This document shows, piece after piece, positions 45,618 through 54,850 of a DNA stretch of 64,000 nt (position 1 is its first letter; each line of letters opens with the position of its first letter). The translations under genes and the position numbers were made by a program. Under the pieces are notes generated by a model. That model saw only the letters and a program-made list of their open reading frames with translations. It ran no database searches and was not told the origin of the DNA. Origin of the DNA: Saccharum officinarum. Taxonomy: Eukaryota; Streptophyta; Magnoliopsida; Poales; Poaceae. Where the stretch lies: assembly GCA_020631735.1 (NCBI GenBank), contig CM036231.1, positions 2,011,831-2,075,830 on the forward strand. The letters are read 5' to 3'.

Positions 45618-45975
45618 TCAGAAGCCGAGCTTGGTGCGGCGCCAGTGCCTGCGCTTGGCGTTGTACCTGACACACAGAACCAAAAAAAAAAGAACAAATG
45701 ATCGATGGAAACACGGGACAACTAGCGAAACAGGACGAAGGTGCTTATGCCAACGAACCTGATGGTGTTGTCGGTGCGCATGCGGATCCAGTAGGGGATG
45801 GGGCGGTTCTGGCGCATCTTCTTGGCCAGCTTCTTCTTGATGCGGAAGGTCTTGTGGGACGGCTGCGCGGGGAGGCAACACAACACGACGGGAGAAAACG
45901 TGAGATCAGCGAGGAACACCACGACTAGCCCATGAATCCAAGAGCTTAAGCGCAAAGGTCGGAGATACGTACCAT
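45618..45975 (-). CDS. RPL39: Cytosolic large-subunit ribosomal protein eL39, three exons, 51 aa
   Basis: Minus-strand exons: 45975-45973 (only the ATG), 45862-45759 and 45666-45618, total 52 codons with GT-AG introns and clean phases. The product reads [20 protein letters not shown], then [19 protein letters not shown] and [11 protein letters not shown], the whole length of eL39. This very basic 51-residue protein lines the exit tunnel of the 60S ribosomal subunit. The ATG-only first exon puts the first intron directly after the start codon. The promoter region upstream has several TGGGCY sites. The gene appears intact. Confidence 0.97.
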
Positions 45976-46098
45976 GGCTTCGGCGGCTGAGACGACGGAA
46001 GTACCGGTGGCGGCGGCGGCGGCGGAGGAAACCCTTGGATGGGAGAGATCGAGAGGACGGAGGCCGCTAGGGCTTTTATCGGGGAGTCACGGGTGGAA

Positions 46099-46152
46099 TG
46101 GGCTGGATGGGCTCGGCATATTTGGGCCTTGTTAAGCGAGGGAGATTGGGCT
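46099..46152. promoter_or_regulatory. Cluster of four TGGGCY (site II) motifs upstream of eL39
   Basis: TGGGCT at 46099-46104 and 46108-46113, TGGGCC at 46123-46128 and TGGGCT at 46147-46152, about 125-180 bp upstream of the eL39 start codon. A telobox-like AAACCCTTG at about 46029 lies closer to the gene. Site II plus telobox is the known promoter signature of plant ribosomal protein genes (TCP-type factors). Function here is inferred. Confidence 0.7.
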
Positions 46153-46309
46153 TTTATATATGTCCTATACAAAAGGCCTCATGTCATACCCTCAATTCGG
46201 GTCCGCCCCTGCTCAAGCTCACGTGAAAGAAAACCGTCGTCGTAGTTTAGATATTCCTCAACTCAAAACATACCTCTCAACTCCCAAAGCCATTTAAATT
46301 ACGATAATG

Positions 46310-47525
46310 CTCCCATGCAGGCATCTCGCTGTCTGTCCGGACACTGCGCGCCACACTTCGCTTCGCACGCTTCCGTCCGTGCTGCTTGCTCCCGCGAGCG
46401 ATGCGTGTGTCGTCCGTGACAGTTGCTCCCTCCTCTCACTCACCCTGCCCGTCACGCACCCGTTCTGCAGATTCGACCCCCGCATCGCGCGGCCCGCCGG
46501 TTGCGCGGCCCGCCAGCCACGGCCATCCCTCACCGCGCCCCTAACCGGCACACTTCCTCTCTGCTCTCTCCCTCTCTCGCTCTTTATCTCGCGTCCGCTA
46601 ACAGCAGAGCACCTCCCCAGCCTTTTTCCCAACCCCCAACGCCGCCTGGATGACTCGTTGCCGCTGCCCCAACTGATCCGTTGGGCACACGTGTCGGGCG
46701 CCTCGGGTCATCCCCGGCCAAGCCTAGGGCACCCACGACGCGACCAGATGCTGGTGGTGGTTGCGCGCCGCCGACTCCCACCCTTATAGCCGGAATCAAC
46801 CAGCCCGGGCCTCCCTTCCTCTATGTTGTAAATGCATGTTTCAAGAAACGTTTCTAAGTTATGTTGCAATTGTTTCATATGGATGTTGCAAAAGTAGATC
46901 GGGGATATTTGCACATGTTGCATCAAGTGTTTGAGAGGTATGTTGCAAGCGTTTGTTCAAAATGCTTCATCTTTTCTAGACGTATGTTGCAAGGGTTCTA
47001 ATGTTTCACACATATGCTACAACGTTATGTTCTAAATGTTTCAGTTTGTTTGAATCTTATATTATAAGTGTTTTCATGTTGTAAGTTGCAAGTGTTTAAT
47101 CTGAATGTTACATATGTCTCACACATATATTGCATGCGTATATTCCAAATGTTTCATCTCCTTCTGACGTATGTTGTATTCAAGTGTTTTCATGTCGTAG
47201 GTGTTTCATGTTTCAGAGATACGTTCAGATAGTCATGGGGGCACGGGCTGCGCGCCAGTGGATAGGGCAAGGCAAGCCAGGGGGCTGTGGAAGGGGTGCG
47301 CGGCGCCCTAGGGGTTGCGGACGGGGCGGGCTCGGGGTCGGCGAGCGCCGCGCTTGTGGACCCGGCTTGTGGACCGGCGCGCTGTGGGGACGGCGAGCCA
47401 TGCGCTGTGGGAAGGCTAGGGCGAGTCGCCCGTATCGAACGAACTCGTGTGGATCGTACCGTATGGGTGGGGAGCTACGTCCGGACACGCTCCTGGGACC
47501 AGACATCCGGGCGCTAGTGGCTCCC
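46310..47525. repeat. High-copy grass repeat, copy B
   Basis: A GC-rich left block (46310-46790) is followed by the 'atgttgcaattgtttcatatgg'-type reiteration (46840-47220), a GC-rich right block, and an end near 'agacatccgggcgctagtgg' (about 47500-47520). The order of parts matches copy A (27470-28085) and copy C (52900-57220). No coding sequence is recognised. Confidence 0.6.
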
Positions 47526-47559
47526 CTTTAAATGATCTTCATGCTCTAGTTAGAATTAG

Positions 47560-48165
47560 CTATCATGATGTTCTTTTCATAATTAAATAATAATATTTCA
47601 ATAAACGCTTCATAAGGTTTTGAAACCAGAAAATGACCTATAGGCTTGTCAAATTTTAAGAAAGGCCCTAAAGATAGATTGGGATATGATAAAACCTAAA
47701 TAAAATATTCTAAGATTGTTAAAATATATCTAGAATCTTCCCGAACTTAGATTTAAATCATAGAAAATTGAAAATATATTCAGAACAATATGGAAACTTT
47801 TTTCAAAACATTATAATCAATGTCTAAATATGGTTTACCAACTTTCGACTACAAAAAGGCAACAACTTCATACTGGTTGCATCTCTTGTTTTGTTGTCGA
47901 AAGTATATAAACCACATTTAGACATTGATTAGATTGTTTTGGATTTTTTAGATTTTTGTTGGATATTTTTCTTTTGCTATAGCTAAATTTAATTTATAAA
48001 GTTTCTAGATATATATTTATGATCTCTAGACATTTTATTTAGGTTTATCGTGTCCCAATCTATCTATAAGTTTTTTTCTCAAAAAAAAGCTTAGAGATAT
48101 TTTTCATAGTTTAAAAACCTTTTACAAGAATGAATTTAATTAGATAATAAGACAAAGCCACCTTG
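47560..48165. mobile_element. Large imperfect foldback (inverted repeat, arms about 280-300 bp)
   Basis: The arms pair around about 47870-47880. Inner match: 'caatgtctaaatatggttta' (about 47819) with 'taaaccacatttagacattg' (about 47909). Outer match: 'agatagattgggatatgata' (about 47672) with 'gtgtcccaatctatct' (about 48050) and 'attttatttaggttt' (about 48031). Strongly AT-rich and non-coding. A diverged relative of one arm appears at about 48790-48960 and 49310-49400. Confidence 0.75.
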
Positions 48166-48964
48166 AAAACCACTTCTAACCTAGGCAAGGAATCAATGTT
48201 CACCTAATAGTCGTTTAAACATTGTACAGTGTATTCCATTTTCATTTAATCTATATCGTTTAAACGACCATTTTGCCCATTTAAGTGGTTGTTTAGCCCA
48301 ATAAGGGTTAAACTTAATATCTAAGATGACACTAGGAGATAGTTCAAATGTTTTGGGAGTTAAAGGAAGACAATTTTCCTGATCTTAAAGTTCAAAGAGG
48401 AAACCTGGACTACAACAATAGTTCATAGAAACAAAAAAGGCTTTTCCACCGAAAATTCTATTCAGTGAGAAAGCTATGAATTGTGAGTTAGGAAATAAAA
48501 GGCCATTTTTACCTCTCTGAATTGTGAGTTTAGGTTCTCCTGACCGAAATTAGACAAACTATCTTCCTCAACTCACAAAAAGATTCCCTATCCCATTTAG
48601 AGGTGGTTAAAGTCTAAAAAATATGGTAAACAACCGATGAGTTTTTTATACCATAAACAATATCTTTGAGTTTCCAAAAATTTGGAGGAAAATTCTAGAG
48701 ATATATTGGTAGGCGAGAAGCCTAATAACACTTATAGCTCGTGAGAACATCTAGAAGCTTCCAAAAATGGTTTGGCCCAAGGAATATGAAAAAAGTCCAT
48801 TAATTATTGAAAATTGCTAAACATGGTAATCGATGTCGACTTTCATTTTGAAAACTTTCATAAATGAAAATAGGGGATGCAACTAGAATGAATATAGTCA
48901 TAATTAATGTTGCATTCATGCTGGTTGCATACCATTATTTTCATGTGGAATTTTTTTTGAAAAA
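48166..48964. other. AT-rich spacer, no gene seen
   Basis: AT-rich, with words that recur near 50090-50280 ('cttgaa(a/t)accact', 'ttgggagtta'/'ttgagagttg'), which suggests decayed transposon DNA. Confidence 0.35.
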
Positions 48965-48980
48965 AATGCATGTAGATATT
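48965..48980. repeat. Left target-site duplication of the SINE
   Basis: AATGCATGTAGATATT is repeated exactly at 49301-49316 on the other side of the SINE. Confidence 0.9.
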
Positions 48981-49300
48981 TTTTTTGTGAGACCCAGTTA
49001 CAGACGCAGACGCTCATATCACGAGCGCACACTCACCCGACCCTATAAGCACCTCCGAAGAACTGAATTGGACCGACAAATCTCGAGATTAACGAAGTTA
49101 CTATAGACATCTCGTTGTCGACGAGCATGTCGCCTACCACTAAAAGAATAGCGCCGTTAAATCCTGGAATAAATCAAGGAAAATGCAAGCACCCAGGTCA
49201 AGTCGGGGAATGCAAGCACCTGGGTCAAGTTTGGGACTTGAACCTGGATGGATAAGTTCCACAACAAGGAATCTAATCAGCCGAGCTATGCTTAGTTCAT
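48981..49300 (-). mobile_element. tRNA-derived SINE (Au/ZmSINE-like)
   Basis: Read on the minus strand it begins with a polymerase III A-box-like TAGCTCGGCTGATTAG (from about 49290), has a B box GGTTCAAGTCC about 40 bases further on, a body with 'ggtcgggtgagtgtgcgctc' and 'atatgagcgtctgcgtctg', and ends in an A-run (the T-run at 48981-48986 on the plus strand). Perfect 16-bp direct repeats flank it. All of this fits a SINE mobilised by a LINE reverse transcriptase. 'gcaagcacc(c/t)(a/g)ggtcaag' is internally duplicated. Confidence 0.88.
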
Positions 49301-49316
49301 AATGCATGTAGATATT
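49301..49316. repeat. Right target-site duplication of the SINE
   Basis: Exact copy of 48965-48980. Confidence 0.9.
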
Positions 49317-49414
49317 GATTAGAATATTATTTTTAGAATATTTTGGGAATTTGCTAGATTTTTGGGATATTTTCCTAAATACAATTGCTTGAAGCTTCTA
49401 GTTTTCCTTAATTA

Positions 49415-49640
49415 GATTTTCTTTTTGAATAAACAGGAGGGCTTTCCCCTTACTGGATTTTATATTAAACAACAAAAAGGGATATAGAGTCTACAACAAA
49501 CGTTCAGGAGACGAAGAAAGAGACAAAGAAAATAAAGAAAATTACACAAAGGAGGCTAGCCATAAATCAAGAGATGGATTGTATTTAGTCCTAGCCCGTA
49601 GCCTAACTAGAGCTAGCTCTTTTCTCAAGACTTCTTTGCA
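49415..49640 (-). mobile_element. Possible LINE 3' end fragment
   Basis: Read on the minus strand, 'ggggaaagccctcctgtttattcaaaaag' followed by an A-rich end resembles the 3' termini of plant L1-type LINEs, which end just before the poly-A with such wording. No reverse transcriptase is present in the fragment. Confidence 0.35.
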
Positions 49641-49671
49641 CCGACGTGTCGAATGTTGTTCTCCTCTAAGG

Positions 49672-49912
49672 CACCGTTTGGATGCCGAAATTTTTGGCAA
49701 AACGCTACTGTAGCGTTTTTGTTGTTATTTGACAAATATTGTCCAATCATGGTCTAATTAGGCTTAAAAGATTCGTCTCGTCTATTTCGTCTAAACTGTG
49801 TAATTACGTTTGTTTTTTATCTATATTTAATGCTTCATGCATGCGTCCAAAGATTCGATGTGACGGGGAATCTTGAAAAATTTGGCATTTTGGGGTGCAA
49901 CCGAACAAGCCC
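49672..49912. mobile_element. Tourist-like MITE
   Basis: Starts 'ggcaccgtttggatgccg' and ends 'tggggtgcaaccgaacaagcc'. Internal words 'aatcatggtctaattaggct', 'agattcgtctcg' and 'gcttcatgcatgcgtccaaa' are those of the family seen at 11257, 11591, 15507 and 19421. Confidence 0.8.
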
Positions 49913-50391
49913 TAAAGATCAAGTCATTTTGGAATTCAGACCGACCAAATTCCCCATCACATCACCACAATTATTTCCATAAAGAAAGGCCTTTAGAGAG
50001 AAGACTTAAACTGGGATAACATTTGGAAGGGATCATCTTGGATGAGCCGAGCAAGCCCCCAGCAAGTTCCAACAGGTCATTTTTTGTGGTTTATAAAACT
50101 TTATTAGATGTTTACTGGGTTTTAATTTTAAAAAATGAAACTACCTTGAATACCACTTAATCATGGTAGGGAGGTAATTAAACCCATTTTGAGAGTTGAG
50201 GGAGGTACTTTGCCCTATTTTGCAGTTTGTAGAAGAAACCTAAACTCTAATGATAGTTTATTGAAGCAAAATGACTCTTAATATTTAGCCTTTCTCAAAC
50301 ACATTAAGGAAGTCTGATATTGATGCCTCACGCTTTGGGGACATTACTAAGTCGAAGTACCCCTTCAGAATACCATGGCAGAGTGATACTC
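49913..50391. other. AT-rich spacer, no gene seen
   Basis: Contains 'gagagttgagggaggtactt' near 50195, a phrase related to the arms of the foldback element at 12301-13560. No coding sequence. Confidence 0.35.
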
Positions 50392-50650
50392 CATCGGTCC
50401 TCTGGAATATAGTGGGATTAAGTTGTCTTTGTTTAAATTATTTTTAGTTTCATATCAAAAAAATAAATAAATTATTTTAAGTTTGACCACGGTTTTTGGA
50501 AAAAAAAATGACATATCAAATGAGTATCATAACATACATTATCAAATGTATTTTTATAGTTTACCTCTTTGATTCTCTAAATGTTAATCCCACAAAAAAT
50601 TATTTTCCACTATACATAAGGTCAAACTTAAGATGATTGGACTTAGGATA
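50392..50650. mobile_element. Stowaway-like MITE, diverged
   Basis: Left end 'actccatcggtcctctggaa' and right end 'aagatgattggacttaggat' flank an AT-rich body with 'tttgtttaaattattttta' near the left and 'atacataaggtcaaacttaa' near the right. This is the usual layout of the 'ctccctccgt...tataag' class, though decayed. Confidence 0.5.
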
Positions 50651-51020
50651 AAATCAAATCTATTTTATTTCAGGATAGAAAGAAAAGGGGTTGTCTCGTG
50701 TTTTTTGTTGTCTGGTGCAGGTGTACAAACAGCATGGACAATATTGACCGGAACTGGAACAGCTTGAGAGAGTGGGAGAATGCGCAAAATATGAAAACAC
50801 AGGAAAATAAGACATTGATACACTTTTATTGACACTTACACATAAGGGGAAAAAACGATTATACATGATGAAACTATGAAATCGAGGGATGGAGTTGCAC
50901 AACACAGTAAATGCGCAGGCCGTGATTCGCAAGCGCGGTTTCCAGCATATAATTGAGTAAACATGCATATGCGCGCAGCAAGCTACTATGCTGGATCAAG
51001 CACTCGTATCGTATGCAACG

Positions 51021-52425
51021 CTAGAAGAGCAGCACCCATGCTGCCAAAGGGAGTGCCATCATGAGCAGAGAGTGCGCCGCCGGTGCTGCCGCAGCCGCGG
51101 GCGCCACCGTCTCGAAAATGAGCTGCTGGGACTTGGCGTTGCCGATGTCGTAAGTCATGGTCCTGCTCCTGCCCGTCTGCAGCAAGCTGCCCAGGAGCGA
51201 CACGCCTTGAGACGGCAGCATGGTAAGACATGCCAGGCCGGTGCCGCCGTTGCTGGTGTCGTCGGTGTAGAAGTAGTTGTACTCTTTCAGCTCCATCATC
51301 ACCTCTCCGTCGAACACCAGTACCATCTCCGGGACCGCCACGACGGATTGGCTCTTGTATCACAGGTCGGTCAAGGCCAAGCGCCGAGCCGTCAACAGGC
51401 TTCACCGATGAGTTTTGTTTGGCGAAGGCCTGCTTCACCATGTTGTACGCGGTCTCCTCGAGGAACGTGACCGGCATCGTCGTGCTCAGGAACACGCCGC
51501 CGGATCCGTTGGCACGGAGCTCGAACGTCCCGGCTGGGATGTCCACCAGGTCCTTCCCGACTTTTATGCCGGTGAGGTTGACGCAGTAAAGCTCAGGGTA
51601 TAGACTACTGGTGAGAAGAGGGGCCATCGTCGTCGTCGTAGTCTGTTTCACGTCGTCGCCGCCGAACCGGAAGAAGGAGCTGCTGCCACTCTGGGAGTCG
51701 TCGTCGGACGCCAAGAAGTAGGAGAACCAGGAGAGCTGGAGCTGCGACACCAGGGACAGGGGGCCCCTGCTGAAGCCGAAGACTCCGGAGGCACCCGCGA
51801 AGTCGCCGACGCTCGCGACGCTGCAGCCAAACACCAAGTTGGGAACGGATATATCACCAAACGTGAGCATGTCGTTGGCGAGGTAGCCGGTGGTGTTGGT
51901 GTTGGCGCCGTAGACGCCAATGCACCCGCAGTAGTCCTGGTCTGCTTCCGTGGCATTAGCGGTGCATGTCTGAGTGAGCATGCTCTGGCAAGTGTCGCTG
52001 CCGCAAGGAAGCGCCGCGAAGGTGGGCGACTGGTCGGGCTGGAAGGTGGGCGCCGGCAAGCAGGCGCTGCAGGGCGCGCACTGCGACCACACAAGCGGGC
52101 TGGTGATGTCCAGGATACCGGAGATGTTCTGCGGCGACTATGCACCGGTGCCGACGGAGAGGTTGAAGATAAAGAGACCGGCCGTGTCGGCCGCCTTCAC
52201 CTCATCGGTCTTCTGACCTCCGGAAGGCGGCACGAGGTCATTTTTGTGCTTCCAGAAGCGCTTGATGCCTCTGACTATAGAGTTCGTTCGCTGTGTGCGA
52301 GCGCCACCGTGGTAATTAACCTTAGGATTACGAATATACATACCGGCCAACACGAGCTGCGCCGGCACGAGAACCAGGAGAAGAGCAGCTACTGCTGCCA
52401 CTACCAGTGGGAGGCTCCGACCCAT
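51021..52425 (-). pseudogene. Nepenthesin-type (A1) aspartic protease-like gene, broken
   Basis: Single-exon, minus strand. The start at 52425 gives MGRSLPLVVAAVAALLLVLV (signal peptide). An in-frame TAG at 52138-52140 then separates FNLSVGTGA from SPQNISGILDITSPLVW. Cysteines typical of the nepenthesin insert follow (CAPCSACLPAP, CGSDTCQSMLTQTC, YCGCIGVYG). Near 51370-51390 the frame is lost (LGLDRPV against YKSQSVVAVPEMVLVFDG) with a TGA where Cys is expected. The C-terminal part ends AAHSLLMMALPLAAWVLLF, a hydrophobic tail like a GPI-anchor signal. The first active-site motif is DITS in place of DTGS, and the second region reads VFLSTTMPVTF without the usual DSG Asp. The parent family may therefore have been a non-catalytic wall or apoplast protein, with this copy additionally disabled. 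Confidence 0.85.
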
Positions 52426-52899
52426 TGTGTCGAGGAGCCTTGCTCGACAGTAGGAACAAGGTCGTTGACTCGTTGTTTTCCTTTCTTGCTATCTTGAATT
52501 CTTGATAGAGGAGTGGAAAACACACACGCATTGCATACAGGATGTGCTACGGTTTTTATAGCCGGTACCAGCTGCCGAGATGCAGATGCACACTTTCACG
52601 GGTTCTGTTTCAGAATTTTGTTTCTCTCAACAGCAGCAGATACGCGCTTCACTGGATGTGTTCAGGAACTTGTTAGCATGAATGGATCGTTTACTTACGA
52701 TATTTAATTTTTGGTTTTATATGCTAGCTAAATTAGGGGGCATCATTCGTTAGTTAGACAACTACATCTTGATCACAAATGGTTAGTACTTTTGAAGGGA
52801 TGGATTTAGAAATTTTCTTATATACCAGCACAAGCAATCGTTAAATTTGGTGAATGCCAAACAAAAAAAATGAGCGGTATTCCCCTAAAAAAAAAGAGC
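52426..52899. other. Upstream region of the aspartic protease-like pseudogene
   Basis: Contains an AT-rich core. 'ttttatagccgg' near 52555 (minus-strand CCGGCTATAAAA) is a plausible old TATA box for the minus-strand gene about 130 bp upstream of its start. Nothing else is recognised. Confidence 0.4.
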
Positions 52900-53910
52900 G
52901 GTATTGCTTTGACACAGGCGTCCGGACGGATGCACGCTCCGTCCAGAGATGCGCGTGCTTCACTCCTTTGTGTGCTGCCGCCGCTACCTCCACCCGCGCT
53001 CTGCGTCATCGCTGCCGCCCCGCGCCCACCTGACCCTCTGTGCCACCACTGCCATTCCCACCCGCCCTCTACGTCGTCGTTGCAGCTACCGCGCCCACAC
53101 CCACCTTCTGCTCCAGTGCTGCCGTGCCTACCCACCCTCTATGTTTTCACCGCCGGCCGTGCCGCCCCCACCCGCCCTCTGAGCGCCGCCGCCTAGCTCT
53201 GCATTTCCGGTGAGCTCCGCGCCGCCGGCGAGCCCTACCCGGTGATTTCCACGTGCTGACGAACCTCCATTCGCCGAAGCAGTAAGGAGATGTTGCGCTG
53301 AAAGTGTATGTTGCAAAAGTATGTTTCAAAGGTACAGTGCAAGTGTTTTATATCGATGTTGCAAAAATATATCAGAATGTTGCATATGTTTCAAGTGTAT
53401 GTTTCAAATGTTTCATCTGTTTCAGAGGTATGTTGCATGTGTTTCTGTCTAGATGTTACATAAGTAGATCTACATGTTGCATATATATGCAATGGATATA
53501 CACATATGTTGCAAGTGTATGCTCCAAATGTTTCTTCTGTTTCATACGTACGTTGCAAGTGTTTCATCTGGATGTTGGAAAAGTAGATTTGAAAGTTGCA
53601 TATGTGTGAAATGGCTATACACGGATGTTGCAAATGTATGTTCCAAATGTTTTCTGTTTCAGACGTATGTTGCAAGTGCTTCATTTAGATGTTGCAAAAG
53701 TGGATTTGAATGTTATATATGTTTTAGGTGGGGTATGTGACCCACAGGGTTTTCCGTATGCGTGCGGGAAATGAAGTGGGCGCTGGTGGTCAGGGCATGA
53801 AGCAGTAGTGGGGTCCACGTGTAGGGGGTGAAAAAACAGGCAGCACACATGCATCACGGTTATTCGCGCGAGGCGGGGAAGGTGACCCACGAGGTTTCCC
53901 GCGTGCGCGT
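52900..53910. repeat. High-copy grass repeat, copy C, left part
   Basis: Starts near 'cgtccggacggatgcacgct' (about 52920), followed by a GC-rich block and the 'atgttgcaagtgtttca'/'tggatgttg' reiteration (53290-53720). It then has two diverged copies of a unit with 'gacccac(a)gggttttccg' and 'caggcagcac...catcacggttattcgcgcgag' (53740-53880). The second copy is interrupted at 53910 by the solo LTR and resumes at 57061. Confidence 0.65.
53906..53910. repeat. Target-site duplication of the outer solo LTR (left)
   Basis: CGCGT, repeated exactly at 57061-57065. Confidence 0.85.
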
Positions 53911-54031
53911 TGAAAGGTTTTGATGGCTAGAGGGGGGTGAATAGCCTAATAAAATTTTATACAAAAAGTGCTAGACAAGTTGATTAGTAATAACAATTAG
54001 CAAGATGCAAGTTTTGCCTAGTCTAAGAGGG

Positions 54032-54036
54032 GTTTG
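54032..54036. repeat. Target-site duplication of the inner solo LTR (left)
   Basis: GTTTG, repeated exactly at 55196-55200. Confidence 0.85.
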
Positions 54037-54117
54037 TGTCGGGTACCAAAAACAAGGGGCCCCCACAATCAACGATTAAAGAAAACAAAACCAACGGGAC
54101 TAGCCGAGACAGCGAAC

Positions 54118-54304
54118 GAAACGCCTCGACCATGATACGACTCGTACGAGGCTCGCTCGACGGAATGCCTCGACCACGTTCTGACTCGTACGAGGCTCGC
54201 TCGACGGAATGCCTCGACCACGTTCTGACTCGTACGAGGCTCGCTCAACGGGACGCCTCGACCACGTTCTGACTCATACGAGGCTCGCTCGACGGGACGC
54301 CTTG
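54118..54304. repeat. Four tandem 44-bp units inside the inner solo LTR
   Basis: Units of the form 'g(a/g)atgcctcgaccacgttctga' plus 'ctcgtacgaggctcgctcgac' follow one another four times, starting near 54118, 54162, 54206 and 54250, with only a few changes. They sit in the 5' (U3) part of the LTR, where enhancer-like repeats are often found. Confidence 0.85.
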
Positions 54305-54842
54305 ATCACCGAAAAATCTCCGACTCGCACAACCCAAGGTCAAGCCGGTCGACCCACCTCATTCACCAACTCTGGGACAAAAGTTAGAGCATTTAATGCG
54401 AACTGCCAACCACTTCCTACCCTCATGGCTACAGCGGTAACCAGCATGGAAGCAGTACCGGTGTCAAATCTCACTTTTTACTGCCCATCTCGGGATGGGT
54501 GGTGAAAACCTGTCACTGCACGCACCATTTTGGACACTATTCCGCCACTGATCACCCTCGAGGGTGAATACAACGAGTACCGTACCCCGTGATTCCAGGG
54601 ACTCAGCCTTATCTGTTCACTGTCAACCCACCTCGACCCGACCTCGACCCGGCCTCGACCAACCGACGATCAAGGCTTGCGTGACACAGGACTCGAAGTC
54701 TTTTTACCGTCTCATCCTCTACGTCACCATGGTGTCTAGGGATGGCTGGCCATTCTCAGGGTACGTTGCTACAGCAATCTCCACAACGATCGATAAAACT
54801 TCACCTCAAAGGCAAGCCTGGTGTCCCTGCCTCCTCTTACCC

Positions 54843-54850
54843 TATAAAAG
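54843..54850 (+). promoter_or_regulatory. TATA box of the inner solo LTR
   Basis: TATAAAAG about 800 bp into the LTR, with downstream sequence of the right composition for a transcript start. Confidence 0.65.

Noticed and set aside
54118..54304. CRISPR-like array
   Set aside because: The 44-bp units are directly adjacent without unique spacers and lie inside an LTR of a plant nuclear genome.
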